From Chrysomallon squamiferum (Eukaryota; Mollusca; Gastropoda; Neomphalida; Peltospiridae), in assembly GCA_012295275.1 (NCBI GenBank), contig CM022676.1, positions 336,841 through 400,840 on the forward strand: a stretch of 64,000 nt of DNA, in the 5' to 3' direction. Positions 47,218 to 56,771 of the stretch are shown in pieces. The notes beneath the pieces were generated by a model, which saw nothing but the letters and a program-made list of their open reading frames with translations, searched no databases and had not been told where the DNA came from. The translations under genes and the position numbers were made by a program. Position 1 is the first letter of the stretch. Every line of letters starts with the position of its first letter.

Positions 47218-47449
47218 CTTTTTAATTTATTTAAAGATCTTTTATTTATTAATTTCTTAAAATATATTTATCTCTCTATCTGTGTGCTTGCTACTCTCTC
47301 TATCCACTAACCCACCTATCAAAAAGTGTCCTTCCACCTTTGTGAAATTTTTCATTAGAAATTATCATTAAATCAAATGGGAAATGTGTTTTAGGCTAGT
47401 CCGACTACTGACAATTGTTAAAAACTTTAAACCTGATCTCTCTAGACAA

Positions 47450-47491
<42 letters not shown>

Positions 47492-48039
47492 GGATGGATG
47501 GATGGATGGGTAGACAGATGAAACTATAATATGTCTAAAAGAAACATACTTCTGTATGTCAGTGTTATGTTGACTGGATTAGAAGTGCCCATGCTGTTAG
47601 TTGCTGAACATGAGTAATGTCCAAACGATGATACAGAGACATTTATTTTAAGATGCTGTTTTGTGTTTTTCAAAATCTTCTTTTCAAACCTCCACCTGAA
47701 GTGGTAAGCTTTTGGACTGGCTTTGACAGGACAACTGAGAATAACAGATTCTCCAACTAGTGCTTTAATCTCTACTGTGTCATTCCTTGTAGCTTTAGGA
47801 ATATCTTTTTATTATGTCGAAAAAAAGAACATTTAAAAAATATTTTACAACACATAATTATTATTGTTGTAGTTGCTGCTGCTGTTAATGTTGTTTGTTG
47901 TTAATAAACATGAATAAAAGCAGATAACTAATACATGATGTTTTTGTAAATTTTATGAAGCTGAGTGTGTTTATAAGATCTGAATAAATTGTGTAAGAGA
48001 TAGGGAGATAGCGATAGCTATAGATAAATATTTAAATAT

Positions 48040-48115
<76 letters not shown>

Positions 48116-51100
48116 CAACCATCACAGGGAGGCAGAGTGGGAGAGAGAGACAGACAGAGAAATAAAGACAGAAAGATAGAGAGTGATAAAGGTAAACAAA
48201 TAGAGAGTGAGAGACCAACCATTAGACAGAGGCAGAGTGACTGGGAGAGAGAGACAGAGCAATAGATGGAAAGTTAAAAATAAATAAATAAGAATACTCA
48301 CATCTAACTCTGATGATTGTTTTTGTCTGACTGGAACCTTCATCATTGGCAGCCTGACAGAGGTAATTCCCAGTATCGCTTGAACTGATGTTTGTGATAG
48401 TCATTGCTGAGTGGATTAGTGGATTATCAGATGACCAGCGGGTAGACTTGAGCACTGTACTGGTCATTCCTTGCTTTCTAATCCAAGTAACAGACTGTAC
48501 ATGAGGATAGGCCTGCAATGCACAGTTAATGTGTACTGTTTTCCCTTCAGTGACTCGAACGATGGTCGGAAACACAGACACTATTGGAGGATCTACAAGA
48601 TAAAGAAACAACAATATAAACATAGAAAATTCCAAATACTTAACACTCTCTCTGATTATCTCATTATTTTGTAATTAATGAAAAATTTGAATAAGAAAAA
48701 TAATAATAATAATAGTTGGTGTTTTTTTTAGAAGGTAAAAATTAATAAATCTTCTTGCTGGTTGTTACACATTTCTAAGGAAGTATGCAATTACAATTTT
48801 GAGAAAAAACTTCATCTGTTTACAAATATTGTATTTTTATCATTACCATTTTCTTCTGCATTTAGTTTGTTTTCTTAAAAGTGAATTTACATGGCCAAAA
48901 TAGACTAACCATAAATGAGTTTGAGAATACAAGTGAAAATAATTTTACCACTTCCCAAAATTATGAAATATATTATCATATTTACACTGCTAGAAATGTC
49001 TAGAAACAATCTGACTGTAGGGCTCAATACTTAACATTGTGGCAACCTCTGCATTAATAAGAAAAACATAGTAATCACATACAAATGTTTGGAGAAAACC
49101 TCCAAACAAGATTTTAATTTGGAACTGATCAGGCTAGACATGGTGATAAAATCCAGAGTAAATTGATGATTCATTTATAAGAAAAGTTGAAGTTCATACA
49201 TAGGAAACATATAGGGCTACTAATCAGTGTAAAGGATGATAAAATTAAAAAGACTAACATAATTGTTATTTTCCTCCATATCCCTCTTATTTTCAAAAAA
49301 ACAAAGAAGTAAAAAGTAAATATATATATATATATATTTTAATTTTACTTTTGTCTTTCTTTCTTTAATGCAGTATTAATTCACTTACATCTTACTATTA
49401 CTGATATTTCTGGACTTGTTTTTTTTCCTACTGGATTCTCTGCTGAACAAACATACACTCCTGCATCATTCTTCTGTATGCCAGTCAAAGTCAGCGATAC
49501 AGTTGATGTTTTGGAATGAACTGGGTTGATGTTGACAACGACACCATCCTTAATCCAGGCAACACTTGTGACTGGTGGTACAGCACTGACCCTGCAAACA
49601 ACCGAACCATTTCTCTTTGCTCTGAATGTGTATGTTGATGTTGTAACCGTTAGAACTGGTGCATCTTGAAAAGAAAAAGAGAAGATCTTTATCAGTTTAA
49701 AATATATTAAATTTTAGTTTTTAAATTTATTTGTTAGATTAAAATAATAATCATTATTTTTGCTGAATTAATTTATATTTTATTATATTTTTAGTAAATG
49801 AATTAACGAATGAGTGAAATAAAAAAATTATTTTCTATTTTTACTCTGAACAGTCTAACAGGATTGATTAGATCGATAATTATTTGTTAAAGTAAAAATA
49901 AAATGAAAAATATAAACACAATTATTTAGAAACTAACAGAAATACATTAACAGTAATTGTTTGTGAGATACTAGAAATGTAGGTCAAACACATCACAAAT
50001 ATTTAAAAATTTACAAAACAATCTAACATTAACTAACAATAACTGAGTCACTGGGAATCTAGGAAACACTAATGTAAAAACTGACATAAATGTTTTAAAA
50101 CTTACATGTCACAGTAATCTGTATTTTTTCAACACCTAAACCTTCGCCGTTGTTAATCTGACAAAAATACTCCCCTGAATCCTCTAAATCAAGAGACTTG
50201 ATGACTAACACAGAGTCGCCAGGCTGGTGTGTAAGAGAAAGGTCCACTATTTTCAAAATGTCTTTCTTTCCAGCTTTATTTCGAAACCACATGAGCTGCT
50301 GTGGAGATGGACTTGATCTCGCAGAACAGTTTAAAATGGCAGTGTCTCCCTTCTTCAGTTTCAGCACTTTTGGAAACACAGTGACAACTGGAAGATCTGC
50401 ATTTAACATCAAACAAAAAACAATCTATCTATCAGCAGTAATAACAACAACTTGAATGAATGCTAAATAAAACTTTAGATAAACATGTAAGTAAAACAAT
50501 AAATAAAACTATAAATAAAACAAGAAATAAAACAAGAAATAGAACTATAAATAAAACAATAAATAAAAATAAAGCTATAAATAAATATATAGATAAAATT
50601 ATAAATAAAAAATACAGAAAAAACTTACTAAAACTATAAATGAAACTTGCTGGCTATAAAATGAAAATAACTGTAAATTTAATATTAAATATAAATATCT
50701 GTACATGGTTGTAATCTAAACTATAAATTGATAAAAACTAAACTGCAAATGGCTGTAAATTAAACTTTAAATTATGTAAAATGAAAACATAAAATGACTT
50801 ACATTTTAAAAACACGCTTATTTTGGAACTGTTCCTTTCTCCTAAAGAATTTTTCACTGTGCAGGTGTAAAATCCTGTATCGTTTTTGTTTACGTTTCTT
50901 ATAAACAACGACATAACACTATTGTTTAATGTATTTTGTAATCTATCAGAACTGATGTTGAGAAGTTTTTTGTTTTTAGTCCATATAAAGTCAGTGACAG
51001 GAGGGTTAGCATTCACAACACACGTAATCTTCCCATTCTCATTTTCTTTGAAAAAGTATTGTTTCTTTGGAAGTGATATGACAGGAGCATCTAGTAATAA

Positions 51101-51367
51101 AAATAATAATGTTACTAGTATTTAATTTTTAATTTAGACCCATATATTTATACACAATATCACATATATTGCCATTTGCACTTTGCCTGCTTCTGTTATA
51201 CAACTGTTCTATCAGTATGGGTTTGTTTGTGTTTGTAGTTGACTGTGTATTTCTGTTTGTGTGTATGTGTCTTTGTGTCATGTGTATTCCTAAAGAGAGA
51301 GAGAGAAGAAGAAGAGATATTTTTAATACAGTGAACTATTAATGTTCTATTGCAGAATTTACTTGTG

Positions 51368-51431
<64 letters not shown>

Positions 51432-52590
51432 TAATACTCACAGTGAACTTGTAGTGTTTTATTGACAGATTTTACTTGTGCATTTGGCTGAAACACCCAG
51501 TCACAGTGCAGAGTTTTACCATTGTCTTCTGGTTTCAACATCACAGTCAGCTGGTTGGTAACTGTTACTGTGTTGTACTTACTGTCACTCAAACTAGTTG
51601 TACCATTGTACACTCTGTTACCTAGATGCCAAGACAGTTTGGCAGGGGGCTTCCCCAGTTCTGATATACATGTAAAAGTTGCCATTTTCCCCGCAGAAAC
51701 ATAACTTGATGAACTGATAACTGGGTCTGAAGGAATAACTGTTTGATAAATTAAAACAATGAATATATTTATCCTTTAAAATAATATATGTAATATAAAG
51801 AGAGACAGAGATAAATCTACAGACAATATGTACATCAATGCAAGCTAGATAAATAGCTGTAGGTACACACATTCAGACATATCATGTCACATGTCTGATA
51901 TACAAAAAAAAACTTCTATACAAATACATACATACATACAGATAGATATAAGATAAAAACATGCTAAAATATACATCTAAACAGGCAGATCAAGATAAAT
52001 AAATATATATAATTTATATACAAACAATAGGCACACATACACAAGCAAGATAGTTATAGATCCATACATTCCCACACAGTAATGTACATGTGTAACACAC
52101 GTAAACATAGATATGAAAATAAATATACTCTACGTGCATACATACACAACTTTTGATAAACATGTGAACACACATACACACACACATACTTACTTTTTAT
52201 TTCAGTCAAGAAGGGAGCTGTTTGTTGAATCTTTTTGTGACGGGCAATACATTTAAACTGGAAAAATGGTTTTCTGTTCATTGTGACATCACCAAGAAAT
52301 GTATACTTCAGTTCTGTCACATAATCACCATTTGTTCTCCTGTAGCGTAACATCTGACTACCACGTCTAGTGTCAGCACCATCCTCTCTCGTCCATTTCA
52401 GAGACATGAACCCTCTTCTATTTACAGCTTTGCAAGATATTGTGTTGTTTAAACCAGCAAATATGTTACCACTGCTGATCATCAAATGTGATGCTGGGGA
52501 AAAAAGGGAAAGAATGAGAATCTCTCTCTCTCTCTCTCCCCCACTCACTCTGAAACTCTCTCTCTCTCTCTAGAGACTTAAAATATGATA

Positions 52591-52628
<38 letters not shown>

Positions 52629-52864
52629 AATTGATAGTTATTTACTGACATTACTACACATACATGCTTAAATGCAAGTTGTATTGTTTTGTGCTTTTCT
52701 TAAAAAAAAAAATTCATTACAATAATTATCCTCATCATTAAAATTATTAATATTATTGTCATCAATTATTAATTTAAAACTGGTTCAGAATACTTACTTT
52801 CTTTAGCGGTACTAGTGGGCACCATACACAGTGTGAAAAACGTCATAAAAGGCAAGGCGTCCAT
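46129..52864 (-). CDS. Gene D: eight-Ig membrane protein with almost no cytoplasmic tail
   Basis: Exons in transcript order: 52798-52864 (signal peptide), 52194-52493, 51442-51738, 50803-51090, 50106-50396, 49389-49664, 48302-48592, 47550-47804, 46856-47110 (eight Ig domains), 46129-46256 (membrane anchor with stop). Coding sum 2448 nt, 815 residues, all introns phase 1. Ig3-Ig4 and Ig5-Ig6 look like a tandem duplication of a two-exon unit. After the membrane segment only NKKSATF remains. Alternatively a weak donor before the stop could splice to a short exon at 45589-45613. Longest member of the cluster; likely adhesion or recognition at the cell surface. Confidence 0.8.
46856..47110 (-). 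CDS. Gene D exon 9: Ig domain 8, membrane-proximal
   Basis: A 255-nt phase 1-1 exon: LVLNCSVTDSASSANFSWKY and VGVYLCQAVNPEG. Acceptor CATTAAG, donor GTTAT. Positional counterpart of the last Ig exon in A, B and C. Confidence 0.8.
47151..47217. repeat. (ATT)n microsatellite
   Basis: About 20 units, in a gene D intron. Confidence 0.95.
47452..47509. repeat. (GATA)n/(GATG)n microsatellite
   Basis: Tetranucleotide tract switching from GATA to GATG, in a gene D intron. Confidence 0.95.
47550..47804 (-). CDS. Gene D exon 8: Ig domain 7
   Basis: A 255-nt phase 1-1 exon found by minus-strand reading: VILSCPVKASPKAYHFRW and FGHYSCSATNSMGTSNPVN. The acceptor (ATAAAAAG) is purine-rich and weak; the donor is GTATGT. 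Confidence 0.75.
48041..48113. repeat. (GA)n microsatellite in gene D
   Basis: Pure GA tract of about 36 units followed by a degenerate GAGA-rich stretch to 48260. Confidence 0.95.
48302..48592 (-). CDS. Gene D exon 7: Ig domain 6
   Basis: A 291-nt phase 1-1 exon: PPIVSVFPTIVRVTEG, INCALQAYPH, VTWIRKQG and DTGNYLCQAANDEGSS. Same length and layout as exon 5. GTGAGT donor. Confidence 0.85.
49389..49664 (-). CDS. Gene D exon 6: Ig domain 5
   Basis: A 276-nt phase 1-1 exon: APVLTVTTSTY, SVVCRVSAVPPVTSVAWIKD and DAGVYVCSAENPVG. Pairs with exon 4 (same A-P-V start, PPVT motif, N-P/S-x-G end). Acceptor TTTTCAAG, donor GTAAGT. Confidence 0.8.
50106..50396 (-). CDS. Gene D exon 5: Ig domain 4
   Basis: A 291-nt phase 1-1 exon: LPVVTVFPKVLKLKKGDTAI, LNCSARSS, LMWFRNKAGKKDILKI and DSGEYFCQINNGEG. 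Homologous to D exon 7 and to gene E's second Ig exon. Confidence 0.85.
50803..51090 (-). CDS. Gene D exon 4: Ig domain 3
   Basis: A 288-nt phase 1-1 exon: APVISLPKKQY, ITCVVNANPPVTDFIWTKNK, MSLFIRNV and FYTCTVKNSLGE. Very close to gene E's first Ig exon (also 288 nt; shared CVVNANPPVT and MSLFIRNV). Confidence 0.85.
51371..51427. repeat. (GA)n microsatellite in gene D intron 3
   Basis: Just inside the donor of gene D exon 3. On the transcript strand it is CT, matching the CT tract upstream of the homologous exon in gene E. Confidence 0.95.
51442..51738 (-). CDS. Gene D exon 3: Ig domain 2
   Basis: A 297-nt phase 1-1 exon: IPSDPVISSS, ATFTCISELGKPPAKLSWHL, LTVMLKPEDNGKTLHCDW. Homologue of gene C exon 3. 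GA/CT microsatellite lies just inside the following intron. Confidence 0.85.
52194..52493 (-). CDS. Gene D exon 2: Ig domain 1
   Basis: A 300-nt phase 1-1 exon: HLMISSGNIF, TISCKAVNRRGFMSLKWTRE and FQFKCIARHKK. Full Cys-Trp-Cys core. CCCCAG acceptor, GTAAGT donor. Confidence 0.85.
52798..52864 (-). CDS. Gene D exon 1: signal peptide
   Basis: Start codon complement at 52862-52864. Encodes MDALPFMTFFTLCMVPTSTA then KE, phase-1 donor GTAAGTA (67 nt). Confidence 0.75.
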
Positions 52865-53967
52865 GCTCGTCAAATCATGTTAACGATTGTTATTTATCTG
52901 TGTTTAAAACAAAACTGTGATAAATAATAGTTAAACTGTTCCAGGATTATTTAAACAAATAACTAGATTAATTTATATTTCGCTGAAAACCAAACTCTGT
53001 TAAAATGTAACCTATATTACTATAAATAACCAAATATTTACAAGTCATGGTTTTATTTGTACATATAATTATGTGGTATAAATGTGTGAGGGGTGTGGGT
53101 ATTTGTGTGTGTATAAACTGACATAATTTGTAATACAGTTTTTTTATCAGGTCATTTTTAATGTCGTCGGATCGAGTAACTGAAAAACGAACATGCTAAT
53201 AAGATCAAGCTTCTGTGAAGCATGCGTATCAGCTACGATCTCTGACCAGTTTTCAAAGGGCTCGCTTGTTACAGGATTGTCAAATGAAAGTCTTGGACTT
53301 TTTATATCTTAATCAAGGGAGATAAGAAGGAAGCAGTTTTGGATAGGCAGATTATATTTTAAATGTTAAAAACCATGGGTAGTATCAAATTTTATCGACA
53401 AATGGTTTGTTTACGCGTGGCATACGCCATGTTAGAGAATTAAATAAATCTCAATAAAGCATGTAAAATAATATAAAATAAATAAAATGGAAAATAATCT
53501 TCGAGCCTCCCTCTTTATCTCTGCAAAAAACAATATTTTTGGCGACTGAAGAGTAAAAAATGCTTGATTTTTTCTTACCAAAACAAAAAACAAAAAAACA
53601 ACAACAAAAACTAAAACAAACCAAAAAAAGGTATATTTCTAATTCTAGCGTTAAAATACTAAATTGCAGCAAAATTCGCAGGAAAAACTTCATGTCTGAA
53701 TTTACTAACACCATTTGTTCCATTTAATTTATTCAGATTGTTAATGGTTTCGTTATACAATTTACGCAGTTTATCGGAATAAAAGGTTTGATATATGATC
53801 ATTAAGTTCTAAAATACGTACATGTATTATCGATTATGCTAGTGACAAGCAAAATTTAGTTACTGTGTCTTCTGTTACTTAAACACGCAATTTCCGGATT
53901 AATGAAAAAAAAAAAAAAAAAAAGAAGAAGAAGAAAAAAAGATGTCTGATAGGAAGAAAAAGAAAAA

Positions 53968-53975
53968 TGACGTCA
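53968..53975. promoter_or_regulatory. CRE-like palindrome upstream of gene D
   Basis: A perfect TGACGTCA. Similar sites lie about 1 kb upstream of A (perfect) and B (one mismatch). Function not shown. Confidence 0.3.
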
Positions 53976-55276
53976 TATTTTGTTTTATTTAACCGAATTG
54001 TTTAATACTTTAAAACATGTTAAATATTATTTTAAAAGATAATAAAGAGAAAACGTGTGTATAGAGAATTGAACGTTCTTATTGAATGAAGCAAAATATT
54101 CTTGTCCGAATAAAATATATTATGTATAGTACAATAATAAAGTACAGTAATAAAGATGGCAAAACTCCGCATTGTACAGCCGGGCAAAACTGTGATTTAC
54201 TTTTGAGAGCAAACTTCCTGAGATATTAACAGTTTATCATTAAAACCTAATGTTATCAGATTTTCATTAAAATTAATTTTCAAATTAACAAGATTATGCT
54301 TTTTAATTTTTTTTTTATTTTACATTTCGTTATAAAACAAAGAGACAGAACAAGATAAAAACAATTTTCGTGAAAAGTTTTGTTTGAAGGTGACATATTC
54401 TTAACTTTTACTTCTTGCTCTCAGCAATTTAAATAAATGTAAACAAAGACAGTATTGCCATTATTTTGTCGTATATTATCGATCGTTTCTTGTTTTTGAT
54501 AAAATAATTTTATTATTATTTATTTATTTATTTATTTATTTATATTGAAAAGCAGTTGGTGATGTAGTGGTTGCTCTTGCATTTTGCAGGGAACTATGTC
54601 GTTTTATACGATCGCTATAATATATTGTAATAGTCATTCTGTTTAAAAATTGGAAACAAGTAGTTACATTTCTAATATTTAAATGTTCTTTTTATTACCG
54701 ATAAAAATATACTCGTATACCAGTGTTTCCACGTTATATGCCGCCTAGCTATTTCTTATTTTTCTTCCTTTTTATTTTTTTTTTATTTTTGTGCCCTTAT
54801 GTTTACGTCCTGTTCCAATAACAAGCTTCAGTTTTGCCATCATCGGAAGTTGAGACATTTTGACGTGGTGTATGATAGACTATGCGCCATCTAGCTTATG
54901 TTCTACGTCATAGGACAGAAGACACCTAAAAAATCACCATGAAAATGCAGTGGAATTATAAATTATTCTTTTCCCATGTAAATGTATGTATTATTTATTA
55001 CTTATTTTGTTTTTTGAGGTTTAACAGAAAATTAAAACAAAATTATTGGCAAAAATAAACATTTTGTCGGTATCTAACATACGTTTATAATAAATAAACA
55101 AAAACTAAAACAAAATAAGAAAACAACAACAACATAAGATATTAAATAAATTAAAAAGACTAAAAAACTTGCAGGTCAAGATATTCAATGCCATTAAATT
55201 TGCAGGTCTTGAATTTTTTTTTTTTTTTTTTTTTTTTCAGAAGACGAACTTTATATAAAGTTCTAACAGCACACAG

Positions 55277-55278
<2 letters not shown>

Positions 55279-55333
<55 letters not shown>
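55279..55333. repeat. (AT)n microsatellite
   Basis: Pure AT tract of about 27 units. Confidence 0.95.
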
Positions 55334-55338
<5 letters not shown>

Positions 55339-55605
55339 TTTAATAACAATATATATTATGTACAAAACAAAATGCTAGACTAACATATTCTTTGACCAGC
55401 ACTCTCTGGCACACTAACAACGTCTTACTTGACGGTCTGGAACATTCCGCATTTACTTTGTCAATTATTTTTCACACTACTACTGGTGCTAAAGACAAAT
55501 AAAAGTCATTTTGCGATATTTATCAAACATGGCTTTCAAATTAAACCTCTGATCGGCGTGTTTTCCGTTTAGAGGGCCTCATGCGCCGGGTCCTTAACTG
55601 TCAGC

Positions 55606-55610
<5 letters not shown>

Positions 55611-55650
<40 letters not shown>
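55611..55650. repeat. (CA)n microsatellite
   Basis: Pure CA tract of about 20 units, followed by ATCT and AT tracts to 55770. Confidence 0.95.
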
Positions 55651-55652
<2 letters not shown>

Positions 55653-55889
55653 TACCTATCTATCTATATATACATATATACGTGTTTGTCTATATAATAT
55701 ATATAAATGCATATATATATATATATATATATTTATATACACACACATACATACATACATACATACATACCTATATATATGTACACGTATATGATTTAAT
55801 TGTTTAAAATATGGTATCACAATTTATGTTAATTAAGTTAATTTCTTCAAACACGAGGCATATAATGTATTTAACTTCTTTCTCTAAGG

Positions 55890-56172
55890 CATAGGTTTTT
55901 AATCTGGGGGTCGCCGGTCCTTTTTCTGGGGGTCTCGAGATCATTCCTGAGCGAGGGCATGTTTTTGCTTTTTTCAACTTGACTTGGAAGGAGGAATAAA
56001 TAAAAACATTTAGATAGGTTTGGAACATGTCACAGTGAATATAGATTCCTTTTGAACTGTCTTTGGTTGATGAAACTATGGCAACCCAGGATATTCTGAA
56101 TCAAACATTTTAAATGGGGTCATCGTTCATATTGAGTTATCGGTCGCGATATGAAAAGGTTGAAAACCACTA
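55890..56172. mobile_element. hAT-like MITE
   Basis: Ends CATAGGTTTTTAATCTGG and, inverted, TAGTGGTTTTCAACC, flanked by CTCTAAGG (55882-55889) and CTCTAAAG (56173-56180), a 7/8 match at the 8-bp size expected of hAT elements. At 283 bp it is non-autonomous. Confidence 0.6.
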
Positions 56173-56532
56173 CTCTAAAGTGATTGTTTTAAACAAACAA
56201 AATTTGACAAATAACAAAAATATTGATGATAATATATAAACAATATATACACTAAGCAATACGTTTTTACAGGAATGTTTACGGATTCCACTTTTTAAAA
56301 AACGTTTTCTTTGCCATCAATTTTTTTTCTCACTAGTATATATGTGTGCGTATAGTTATGCCTTCTCAGGTTTAACATATTTTAACAAAGTTTGATTTTC
56401 GAAATAAAATTAAATAATTGTAATATACAAAAGTATCTGAGTTGTTTAAGACACACTGTAAACAATTTAAATATTATTCATATGACAGTTTTGTTTTTAA
56501 TACAGGTAAATAACAATTCCTAACATGATTTC

Positions 56533-56611
56533 ATGAGTATGAACTTGTTACCTTTTGTGATGCTTTTAACACTGTCAGCATGTATATTTACCATGAATAC
56601 ATCTAAGCAAT
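56533..56611 (+). CDS. Gene E exon 1: signal peptide
   Basis: Encodes MSMNLLPFVMLLTLSACIFT then MNTSKQ and ends phase 1 at T|GTAAGTATT (79 nt). A second Met at codon 3 could also start. Confidence 0.7.
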
Positions 56612-56677
56612 GTAAGTATTCATGAAAAACTCAATACTGTTGTCAGTTCTCTCTATACCAATTATCAATTCCTGTCC

Positions 56678-56771
<94 letters not shown>

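Larger units (their letters stand above)
52865..56532. other. Divergent intergenic region between genes D and E
   Basis: AT-rich. Contains a CRE-like TGACGTCA at 53968-53975, about 1.1 kb upstream of gene D, AT and CA tracts at 55279-55333 and 55611-55650, and a hAT-like MITE. No coding exon recognised. Confidence 0.6.
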
